Shown one piece after another: positions 1 to 6,009 of a stretch of DNA of 7,723 nucleotides. This stretch comes from Lentimicrobiaceae bacterium. Its GTDB lineage: Bacteria > Bacteroidota > Bacteroidia > Bacteroidales > SKPS01. Location: the NCBI GenBank assembly GCA_007119395.1, contig SKPS01000105.1:1-7723 (forward strand), read 5' to 3'. A model generated the notes under the pieces. It did no database searches. It had not been told where the DNA came from and worked only from the letters and a program-made list of their open reading frames with translations. Position 1 is the stretch's first letter. Each line of letters starts with the position of its first letter. The translations under genes and the position numbers were made by a program.

Positions 1-114
1 ATCTGCCCGATCCATGAGCTGCAACCGGTTCAACTCCGATAAAGAGACCGGTTTCAGGCTTTGCACCATGGGGTGAAGCAGATCATTCAAACTATTTCGA
101 CATGTGATGTACAT
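1..114 (-). CDS. VTC / polyphosphate polymerase domain protein, N-terminal fragment
   Basis: The frame opens with ATG at 114-112 and stays open for 38 codons to the window edge, so only the N-terminus is visible. The segment PVSLSELNRLQLMDRAD (residues 22-38) resembles the start of bacterial VTC domains, where a P-I-S-L-x-E-(L/M) stretch leads into (L/M)-x-R-x-D-T-K, a basic/acidic strand of the triphosphate-tunnel fold. The fragment ends just before the diagnostic T-K. VTC-domain proteins belong to the CYTH-like tunnel enzymes; the yeast member polymerises polyphosphate from ATP, while bacterial members are mostly uncharacterised. The start lies 16 bp after the stop of the upstream lipoprotein gene, and the gap is purine rich (AGAGAGAGAAAGG), a plausible ribosome binding site. 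CotH kinases and VTC proteins are often neighbours in bacteria, which supports the call. Uncertainty is real because no catalytic residue is visible. Confidence 0.6.
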   Translation of the reverse strand, partial: MYITCRNSLNDLLHPMVQSLKPVSLSELNRLQLMDRAD

Positions 115-130
115 CAACCTTTCTCTCTCT

Positions 131-562
131 CTATTTAAAAATCACCAACTCCTCCACCTCTACCACATCTTTTCTCCCGTTGATGGTCACCTCGCGTATC
201 ACGGGAATCTTTGCATTGGTTTGCAGTGTGGAGTCTTTTGAATAGGCATATACGGTGTAGTTTCCGGGGCGCAGATAACGAAACTCGAACCACCCGTCAA
301 AGGTCGTGCGTTCACGATCATCAACCCTTTTGCCGTCGCCGTAAATGATAAACACATCTTCGTCACCAACATAGTACTCCTCCTGCAACACCGTAAAGGT
401 GCTGTTGTACTCTTTCACCAGCACTCTGCCACGGATTGTGGCGAGCCCACCTTCACCTTCTGTTTTGGCACATGCCATCGGGAACACCAACAGGAACAGC
501 CACAGGGGCAGCATCAAGCGCCCTGCCGTCTGTCGGGATACCAAAGCGTGTTTTTTATTCAT
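131..562 (-). CDS. Small lipoprotein with carboxypeptidase-regulatory-like beta-sandwich
   Basis: This 143-residue protein has a basic N-terminus, a hydrophobic stretch (about residues 16-30, LMLPLWLFLLVFPMA) and Cys31, giving a probable but non-canonical lipobox (P-M-A-C). The mature part, about 110 residues, starts with ATIRGRV and continues through a T-x-x-D-G-W-F-E-F-R-Y-L-R-P-G-N-Y-T-V-Y-A-Y segment (about 87-107). This is the hallmark pattern of carboxypeptidase-regulatory / CNA-B-like beta-sandwiches, which are usually non-enzymatic scaffolding or ligand-binding modules. It is likely anchored to an envelope membrane. Its ATG overlaps the end of the CotH gene by 8 bp (ATGAATAA contains both signals), so translational coupling is expected, and the VTC-like gene begins 16 bp after its TAG stop. 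Its position between the kinase and the VTC protein suggests an accessory or adaptor role, which is inference. I recognise the fold pattern but no named gene. Confidence 0.85.
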   Translation of the reverse strand: MNKKHALVSRQTAGRLMLPLWLFLLVFPMACAKTEGEGGLATIRGRVLVKEYNSTFTVLQEEYYVGDEDVFIIYGDGKRVDDRERTTFDGWFEFRYLRPGNYTVYAYSKDSTLQTNAKIPVIREVTINGRKDVVEVEELVIFK

Positions 563-2870
563 AGATGATCAGTTTTTGTGTATACACTTTCTCACTGTTG
601 GAAAGCCAGACCAGGTACACCCCGGCCGGCAACCCGGAAATGTCGATCTCAATGGAGAACGGGTGTTCCCGGGTCTCAGCAATATCAATCGATACCTCCT
701 TAAACAACCTCCCCTCAGGTGAAAACAGTTTGCAAATATAGGTACCTTCTGCGACACCCTCAACCCAAACCCTGTTTTTGGCCGGATTGGGGTAGAGATT
801 TATTGCTGCTCTGCTGACCACCGGGGGGTGATTCCTGGCGGCAAAAGAAGCGGGCATCAGGGTAAAAGCACCTCTGCCATTAGGATACCTCCCGAAAGTT
901 CTGTTGCCATCAAGGTGCTTATAGTTGACAACATCCAGCATATGGTCAGGGTGGTACCCCAGTCCAATCCAACCGGTTGGTTCACCCAGGGTGAAATTGG
1001 AGCGATCGGGGAGTACGCCGGCACCATCAGCAAAAACAACAAAGAACCGGTGAGGTGGCAACAACGTATCGGGTAAAGCCCACATCTGCACATGAGAGCT
1101 GTCGTTGCTGATCCATAGGTTGGCAAGTCTCAGCGTGTCATTGCTGTTGTTGAACAGCTCGATCCAATGCGTTGTTTCAGCCGGGTGGCCCTGGTGATGC
1201 ATTTTGGAGGCTCTGTTGATCTCATTGACAACCAAGGTTTGAGGTGCAATTTTGGGGTAGAGGGTAAAATAGTGTGACTGAGCCCTGGCCGGCAAAAAGA
1301 TACCTGCACTGTCGTTTTGAGCATAGAAGTAGTAATGGAAAGCATCCCCGTTTACAGGCAACTGCACTCCCCAAATTCCATCACCCGGCAGGCTATCGCC
1401 ATGCAGGCCGTCGTCGTGCATCTTCACCTTTGAGAAGAGGTGGTGTTGGCTGAAACGATAATAGAGCCACACTTCGGTGGCATCCTCCACTTCCAGTGTG
1501 AGCTGCAACACCTCCCCTTGTGCAGGTTGACGAGGTACTGCATTGTGATCACCAATCACCGGATGGGCGTTAAAGCCGGGATAGCTCCTCAGGTAGGCGG
1601 TACGCTTCGTGATCATCTCCTGCAGGCCAACATAATGCATCCCCGGTGTGTTTCCAGGTACGGTAGTGTCAATGTTGTTGAGGAATGCTGCATAGGTGTA
1701 CAAGCGATTGGTGTCGAGCAGCACATAAGGATCAACCTCCTGGTGAATATGTTGTGCAAGTGCCATCACCTTACCACTTTCAAACTGTTCACTGATGATG
1801 GTACGTAGATGTGCCATATACATGCGCTGCCAGGTGCTGTCACTGAAGAGGATGCTCATCAGTGGGCGTGGTGAGATACTGAATTCCAAATGTTGTAAAG
1901 GGTCAGCCTCCAGGATCTGCGGGATGGTCATTCCCTGAAAGTGATACGATCCATCGGAGAGGCGAAAGCTGCCAAACGACATGTTCAAATCCCAGATGAC
2001 CGGATTGAGGCGCCCGTGCTGGTCTCCCGCCAGATAGTAATTCTGCGCATAACCAATGTAACTGTCGAAATTGAGCAATGCATAGTTAAACGCATGCATC
2101 CACAACACCCGGTCAACGTTCAGCACCTCCTCCAACTGCTCCGGATGGTGGTGAAGCACATCAATCATCTTCATAAGTTTCTCCCACCCATAATCGGAAT
2201 CCAGCTTATAGAACGGGGCGTACGCCATGCTGTCGTGGTGACTGATAAAAGCCAGGTTGGAATTCTGCCCGAACGGAAACACCAGGTTGTCGGGATCCCC
2301 CTTGATCAGCACCCTGTCGGGTGAGCCGTAATGTTTCTCGAGAAAACGTTCGTCAACACTCTCCACACTGTGGTATAACCCTATCAATGTATCATTCACA
2401 TACACCATAGCAAACCCGGCCAGCGATGCAGGCATATACTCCCGTGCCACATGGTACGACAAAATCTCACGGAGGAATGAAGGGTCATAGGTTACATTGC
2501 TTAGCCTTAGCTTGGTATATCCATCATAGTTTCTGTTTCTTACCAGGTAATCGATGCGGATGTTCCACGGGTTTTTAATTCTGCCATAGCTCCATGAACT
2601 AAACCCTTTGAAACGGATTCCGCACCCTTCAAAGAGCTCCCCATTGATAATCACCTCCCCTTCTAGACGAACACCTCTGACGCCCTCCTTCATCAGGCTG
2701 TCGAGCTTGTGGCGCCAGTCGGGGTGTGGCATCTTGATCCTGATCTCCTGCACACGGTCAGGCGCATAGAACTGCGACTGGCCGTTTAACATCACCGCGC
2801 TGAACACACTCAGGAACACCAAAAGCGCTTGAAACGTAAATATGAGGGTGTTGTGCGGGCGCTGTTTCAT
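555..2870 (-). CDS. Secreted CotH-type kinase with lamin-tail and T9SS sorting domains
   Basis: The product has 771 residues. An N-terminal signal peptide (about 1-30, cleavage near NG-QS) is followed by a CotH kinase domain (about 38-430). Visible family features are GIRFKG (84-89), KLRLSN plus DPSFLRE (120-135), the MPAS...VYVND...GLYHSVE block (147-170), NFDSY (267-271), NYYL (277-280) and WDLNMSFG (293-300). Asp294/Asn296 sit where the family is expected to hold its metal-binding acid, and Asp269 is another candidate acidic residue. Next come a beta-sandwich with DDGxxGDxxxGDGIW (486-500), a lamin-tail-like domain (about 545-660, starting VVNEINRAS), and a type A T9SS sorting domain (about 688-771, NLYPNP to KLIIYE). 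CotH kinases phosphorylate proteins, as with spore coat proteins in Bacillus; the target here is unknown. The protein is probably exposed on or released from the cell surface. An AGAGAAG purine run abuts the ATG. The gene ends inside the start of the lipoprotein gene. Confidence 0.9.
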   Translation of the reverse strand: MKQRPHNTLIFTFQALLVFLSVFSAVMLNGQSQFYAPDRVQEIRIKMPHPDWRHKLDSLMKEGVRGVRLEGEVIINGELFEGCGIRFKGFSSWSYGRIKNPWNIRIDYLVRNRNYDGYTKLRLSNVTYDPSFLREILSYHVAREYMPASLAGFAMVYVNDTLIGLYHSVESVDERFLEKHYGSPDRVLIKGDPDNLVFPFGQNSNLAFISHHDSMAYAPFYKLDSDYGWEKLMKMIDVLHHHPEQLEEVLNVDRVLWMHAFNYALLNFDSYIGYAQNYYLAGDQHGRLNPVIWDLNMSFGSFRLSDGSYHFQGMTIPQILEADPLQHLEFSISPRPLMSILFSDSTWQRMYMAHLRTIISEQFESGKVMALAQHIHQEVDPYVLLDTNRLYTYAAFLNNIDTTVPGNTPGMHYVGLQEMITKRTAYLRSYPGFNAHPVIGDHNAVPRQPAQGEVLQLTLEVEDATEVWLYYRFSQHHLFSKVKMHDDGLHGDSLPGDGIWGVQLPVNGDAFHYYFYAQNDSAGIFLPARAQSHYFTLYPKIAPQTLVVNEINRASKMHHQGHPAETTHWIELFNNSNDTLRLANLWISNDSSHVQMWALPDTLLPPHRFFVVFADGAGVLPDRSNFTLGEPTGWIGLGYHPDHMLDVVNYKHLDGNRTFGRYPNGRGAFTLMPASFAARNHPPVVSRAAINLYPNPAKNRVWVEGVAEGTYICKLFSPEGRLFKEVSIDIAETREHPFSIEIDISGLPAGVYLVWLSNSEKVYTQKLIIYE

Positions 2871-2896
2871 CTTCTCTGCTTCGGTTGTAGTTGATA

Positions 2897-2917
2897 TCCG
2901 GGACTGCTCACCCCGGA
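2897..2917 (-). promoter_or_regulatory. GC-rich hairpin in the leader of the CotH gene
   Basis: TCCGGG (2897-2902) pairs perfectly with CCCGGA (2912-2917) around a 9-nt loop, within the 112-bp gap between the propeller and CotH genes and 27 bp before the CotH start. No T-run follows on the minus strand, so it is not a standard intrinsic terminator. It could be an mRNA processing or stability element in a polycistronic transcript, or simply chance. The rest of the gap shows no TAnnTTTG box. Confidence 0.3.
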
Positions 2918-2982
2918 AGAAATGATCGGATCAATCTTTCCTGAAATATTTTCTTGTTGATGTTGATATGATGATGTGATGT

Positions 2983-4203
2983 TTATTGAATGATGATGCG
3001 ATGGCTGACTGCCTGATCAGGTGTTTTGATGATCAAATGGTAGAGGCCCGGTGCCATGCCGGAGAGGTCAATCATACTTCTCCCGTGCAGCATGTGCCCC
3101 TTCATGATCACCCTGCCTGCCAGGTCGGTGAGCAACAGGTCCGCCGCCTGGATCTCAGGTGCTTCAATGTGCACGAGTGACTGTGTCGGATTGGGGTATA
3201 CCTTGACGACAGGTTTGGGTTGAAGCGTTGATACAGAGAGTTGTGCGCCGGTAAACATTGAAACGCCACCACCGGTGGCAATCCAGATGTTGTCGTCATG
3301 ATCAACGGCGAGCCGGTTCACTAACAGAGATACCAAGCCATCGAGCATCCCATAGGAGTAGTAGATCGAATCTGCAACTCCTGTTATGCCACCGTCGAGC
3401 AGGTAATCAACAAAGATACCAGCCCACATACGTCCACCCGAATCAAACACGATGTCCATTACCGCCTCATGGTACAGACCGTCGGCATGTTCAATGTTAC
3501 GCAGCCAGTTGCCCTGCATGTCGAGCACCGTAATGCCGAAATAGGTTCCCAGGTAAATGTTGCCGGCAGAATCAAACGCCACCGTGGTGATGTTGTTATC
3601 GATCAACCCTGAATCCTGGTTAAAGACAGTGAACGATTGCCCGTCGAACTTGGCCACACCACCCAGCCAGGTGGCGAACCATTTGTTGTTGTGGTCGTCA
3701 ATACCTACAAACCCTACCATTGGTGAAGGGAGCCCGAGGGCTACAGTGTAGTTGGTAAACATCGTATCGTTCCATGATGAGACACCGCCTGTGACAGCAA
3801 TCCACACAGTTCCGTCCCCTTCGACGGCGATATGGTTCACCAGGTTGTTCAGCAATCCATCACTGGTGTTGTAAGAGGTCCATGTGGTGCCATCAAAGCG
3901 GGAGACACCCGCATCAGAACCTGCCCAGACATCCCCGTTCGGAGCGATGGCGATACAGTTCACAAAATTGCTTGCTAAGCCGTCATGGGTGGTGTACACC
4001 ACCCATGACGACCGATCGAACCGGGCAACCCCCTCCTGGGTGGCAAACCACAGGTGGTTGTTTTGGTCAACGGCTACATCCAGCACATTTTCATCGGGCA
4101 AACCATCGGCCTGTGTGTAGTTGACAAACGGTTGCTGAGCAGAAACCAACCCCAAAAAAAGATGGGTGAAAATAATCAATAGAAACAGTGGTGTTTTTTT
4201 CAT
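2983..4203 (-). CDS. Secreted seven-repeat beta-propeller (Reg_prop-like) protein with T9SS sorting domain
   Basis: The product has 406 residues. I chose the ATG at 4203 because it directly precedes a clean signal peptide (MKKTPLFLLIIFTHLFLGLVSA, cleavage before QQ at residue 23); an in-frame ATG at 4248 would add 15 residues ahead of it. Seven repeats start with a D/L/S-G-L motif at about residues 33, 74, 115, 156, 198, 241 and 288. Each continues as V-x-x-I-A-x-D-x-x-G-x-x-W-x-A-T-x-x-G-V-x-x-F-D, which is the 'two-component regulator propeller' (Reg_prop) pattern. Spacing is 41 residues for the first three intervals, then 42, 43 and 47. Seven repeats would close one propeller. The C-terminus (about 332-406, VYPNP ... 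GLYHLIIK ... RIIIQ) is a type A T9SS sorting domain. Unlike hybrid two-component sensors, it has no kinase, membrane or DNA-binding part, so it is probably an exported ligand-binding or scaffold protein. Its start is 68 bp after the arylsulfotransferase gene, with no evident promoter between. Confidence 0.88.
   Translation of the reverse strand: MKKTPLFLLIIFTHLFLGLVSAQQPFVNYTQADGLPDENVLDVAVDQNNHLWFATQEGVARFDRSSWVVYTTHDGLASNFVNCIAIAPNGDVWAGSDAGVSRFDGTTWTSYNTSDGLLNNLVNHIAVEGDGTVWIAVTGGVSSWNDTMFTNYTVALGLPSPMVGFVGIDDHNNKWFATWLGGVAKFDGQSFTVFNQDSGLIDNNITTVAFDSAGNIYLGTYFGITVLDMQGNWLRNIEHADGLYHEAVMDIVFDSGGRMWAGIFVDYLLDGGITGVADSIYYSYGMLDGLVSLLVNRLAVDHDDNIWIATGGGVSMFTGAQLSVSTLQPKPVVKVYPNPTQSLVHIEAPEIQAADLLLTDLAGRVIMKGHMLHGRSMIDLSGMAPGLYHLIIKTPDQAVSHRIIIQ
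3981..4010. repeat. Perfect 30-bp palindrome inside the propeller gene
   Basis: The 15-base arm CGTCATGGGTGGTGT is followed immediately, with no spacer, by its exact reverse complement. The symmetry stops at both ends (3980 C against 4011 A). It lies in the segment joining the first and second repeats of the propeller protein. The codon phase is such that both strands read SWVVYTTHD. In RNA it can fold into a near-continuous stem with a minimal loop. The equivalent position in the next repeat (TWTSYNTSD) is not palindromic. Confidence 0.95.
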
Positions 4204-4271
4204 ATATGCTATCAGATTATGGGTTGAAAGACGTAAGAAACAGAACATAAATGGATGATCCGGTATGATGG

Positions 4272-5768
4272 TCAGCGCGTGATCACAATCCTCACTCCCG
4301 GTTGTCCGGGGTTGTGTGGGAATGAGATCAGATAGATTCCCGGAGGGAGGTGTGTAAGGTTGAGCAGGTTTGCGTTGAGGGTGTACTGCTGTGTTCTTCC
4401 GGTGAGGTCTGTGACCTGTACTGTGGTATTCTCCTCTACTCCTTCGATGGTGATATGGCCGTTTGAGGGGTTGGGGAATACAGCGATCGCAGGTCTTGGT
4501 TCGGGTTGGTGCACATCAAGGGTTCCTTCAACCCACGCTTTGGAGTAGCGTCGCGCTTTGGGGATGGAGCCCCCGAGTGTTACAGACCACACTTCATTTC
4601 CTTGTTGATCCACCTCATAAATATGCCCTGATGAAGGGAGTGTCACCAGGAAGTTGCCGTTTTCCAGTGGCTGTGCGCCCCCCATAAAGTTGGCGGCGGA
4701 ACCTGAGTAGATATGTCGCCAGGTATAAGTGGCAGGGGCAAACGGAGCACCCGGTGTGTGTTGGTAAAGGTATCCATTGTGAGGTGGAAGGATAATGTCA
4801 ACGCAGGTTAACTCACCGGGAGCACCTTTGTTGTTGAAATAAGAAATATGGCCGGCAAAGGGAAACCCCGGCGGTATCCAATGCGCATCATGTGCAAAAT
4901 CGATGTACCGCGGACCCGTCGCACCATACGCTTCAGGGTTGCCCCAACGGTACAGGAGTCCACCACCCCGACCTGAATTACCTCCAGTGTCACCGGCAGC
5001 CTCTGCCGTAGTGGTGCTTTTGTCGATTACGTAAAGCTCGCCCTTATACCGCGCTGTAAACAAAATCTGATCAAGTTCTGGATGGTAGTCTAATCCGTTG
5101 ATGTGCATCCAGTCACGCTTGGGGTTGTAATTGATATTGAACTTATGTGGATAATCAGCGGTGTTGGTCACATAGTTGTCTTTTGTGGGATCTACATCCT
5201 GCACAATGTGATCCCACACCCTCCACTCCCATACAATGTTGCCGGAAACGGAGTCTGTGGGTTCAATCTCCATGATCTTCTCAACATACATCACATTGAT
5301 GTTGGCGGTGCAACCGGCTTGCGTGAGTTCTGCCAGGGTTTTCCTTTCATACGCTGTCACCAGTACATTCCCGTTCGGCAAGGGGCAGATGTCATGGTGC
5401 ATCACATAGTTGGGTGAAGAGTATGGAAAGTGCCACACTACGTTCCCGTCCCAGTCGACCTTCTGTACAGCCACGCTCAATGCAGCCGCTCCGAAGAAAC
5501 TGCTGTTGAACCCCGAAACGGAACGAACCAGGGTGCCACCCGGTTCCATATAGGTGGCATAAGAAGTGCGCCGGTTCGAAGGGAAAGTCCACTCATGGTA
5601 AACATTTCCAGCACTGTCAAGCAAATAAGCCTTGGTGTTGTTCATCTTCGAATAGAGGGTGAAGCCTCCATACGATTGCGCAAACACACCAGCGTGGAGC
5701 AGCAAAAGCAGCACCGTACAAACCGATAGCCATCGCGCCGGGAAAGGTAGGTTCTTTTTCTCTTTCAT
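4272..5768 (-). CDS. Secreted arylsulfotransferase (ASST)-like protein with T9SS sorting domain
   Basis: The product has 498 residues. I chose the ATG at 5768 because a typical signal peptide follows (basic MKEKKN, hydrophobic LSVCTVLLLLLHAGVFA, cleavage before QS at about residue 31). The frame stays open further upstream but only through the octamer repeat and a promoter-like box. The body (about 35-405) resembles PQQ-independent aryl-sulfate sulfotransferases, a six-bladed propeller fold that transfers sulfate between phenolic compounds through a sulfo-histidine. Supporting motifs are DxxGNVVWHFP (106-115), the HHD cluster (124-126) followed by PLPNGNVLV, DWMHINGLDYHP (219-230, His222), FAHDAHW (291-297) and GGAQPLENGNFLV (363-375). 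These His clusters could supply the active-site histidines, but which one is sulfated cannot be read from sequence alone. A type A T9SS sorting domain closes the protein (about 427-498, VFPNPSNG ... LPPGIYLI ... RIVITR). It is the first gene of the minus-strand cluster. Confidence 0.83.
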   Translation of the reverse strand: MKEKKNLPFPARWLSVCTVLLLLLHAGVFAQSYGGFTLYSKMNNTKAYLLDSAGNVYHEWTFPSNRRTSYATYMEPGGTLVRSVSGFNSSFFGAAALSVAVQKVDWDGNVVWHFPYSSPNYVMHHDICPLPNGNVLVTAYERKTLAELTQAGCTANINVMYVEKIMEIEPTDSVSGNIVWEWRVWDHIVQDVDPTKDNYVTNTADYPHKFNINYNPKRDWMHINGLDYHPELDQILFTARYKGELYVIDKSTTTAEAAGDTGGNSGRGGGLLYRWGNPEAYGATGPRYIDFAHDAHWIPPGFPFAGHISYFNNKGAPGELTCVDIILPPHNGYLYQHTPGAPFAPATYTWRHIYSGSAANFMGGAQPLENGNFLVTLPSSGHIYEVDQQGNEVWSVTLGGSIPKARRYSKAWVEGTLDVHQPEPRPAIAVFPNPSNGHITIEGVEENTTVQVTDLTGRTQQYTLNANLLNLTHLPPGIYLISFPHNPGQPGVRIVITR

Positions 5769-5819
5769 AATGCAGATTTTGTTCGTTTGTGGTGGGTCAT
5801 CATCAAAAACCAATGAATA

Positions 5820-5827
5820 CAAAAATA
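5820..5827 (-). promoter_or_regulatory. Putative promoter -7 box of the arylsulfotransferase gene
   Basis: On the minus strand the sequence is TATTTTTG, an exact match to the Bacteroidota -7 consensus TAnnTTTG. Transcription would begin a few bases downstream, leaving a leader of roughly 45 nt before the ATG at 5768. No good TTTG -33 element stands at the usual 19-23 bp spacing; only the T-rich TTTTTTCG run (5849-5842) is near. It is the only such box I see upstream of the minus-strand cluster. Confidence 0.5.
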
Positions 5828-5843
5828 ATACATTTTTATGTCG

Positions 5844-5856
5844 AAAAAACACCACT
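5844..5856 (+). repeat. 13-bp direct repeat, left copy
   Basis: AAAAAACACCACT occurs here and again at 5933-5945 in the same orientation, 89 bp apart start to start. The two copies bracket the octamer array, with 9 bp between this copy and the first unit. Confidence 0.75.
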
Positions 5857-5865
5857 GGAAAAATA

Positions 5866-5929
5866 ATGTGGGGATGTGGGGATGTGGGGATGTGGGGATG
5901 TGGGGATGTGAGGATGTGGAGATGTGGAG
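5866..5929. repeat. Tandem array of eight 8-bp units (ATGTGGGG) between divergent promoters
   Basis: Five exact ATGTGGGG units run from 5866 to 5905, followed by ATGTGAGG (5906-5913) and two ATGTGGAG units (5914-5929). The strand bias is extreme, with G-rich sequence on the plus strand, and the period is not a multiple of three. The array sits about 38 bp upstream of the minus-strand -7 box and about 43 bp upstream of the plus-strand -7 box. A 9-base A run follows it. Variation decays toward the right end, as expected for an array that changes length mostly by slippage in its uniform part. Apart from this array, its flanking repeats and the two promoter boxes, I see nothing else in the 241-bp intergenic region. 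Confidence 0.97.
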
Positions 5930-5932
5930 AAA

Positions 5933-5945
5933 AAAAAACACCACT
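5933..5945 (+). repeat. 13-bp direct repeat, right copy
   Basis: This is the second AAAAAACACCACT, inside a 9-A run and 3 bp after the last octamer unit. With the left copy it frames the array like the ends of an inserted or duplicated cassette. Confidence 0.75.
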
Positions 5946-5972
5946 AAATGTAATTTTTGCATAAAATGGGGT

Positions 5973-5980
5973 TACCTTTG
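5973..5980 (+). promoter_or_regulatory. Putative promoter -7 box of the plus-strand lipoprotein gene
   Basis: TACCTTTG matches the Bacteroidota -7 consensus TAnnTTTG exactly and lies 29 bp before the ATG at 6010, which would give a leader of about 20 nt. A TTTG sits at 5956-5959 but only 13 bp upstream, closer than the usual 19-23 bp, so the -33 element is uncertain. Confidence 0.6.
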
Positions 5981-6009
5981 ACACCATAAACCAAATAAAG
6001 CCAAACGCT

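Noticed and set aside
105..116. A 12-bp palindrome TGATGTACATCA over the start codon of the VTC-like gene, with the same TGTACA core as the 30-bp palindrome.
   Set aside because: About two 12-bp palindromes are expected by chance in a window this size; the shared core is noted but not enough for a site call.
3884..4120. A plus-strand open frame containing SWVVYTTHD, the same peptide as the propeller protein.
   Set aside because: It is antisense to the propeller gene; the shared peptide comes from the perfect palindrome, not from a second gene.
4204..4248. An upstream ATG giving the propeller protein 15 extra N-terminal residues.
   Set aside because: The extension would precede a standard lysine-led signal peptide and has no supporting ribosome binding site.
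5659..5964. A plus-strand open frame with M-W-G-C-G-D repeats.
   Set aside because: It overlaps the start of the arylsulfotransferase gene in antisense, and its repeats are only a translation of the octamer array.
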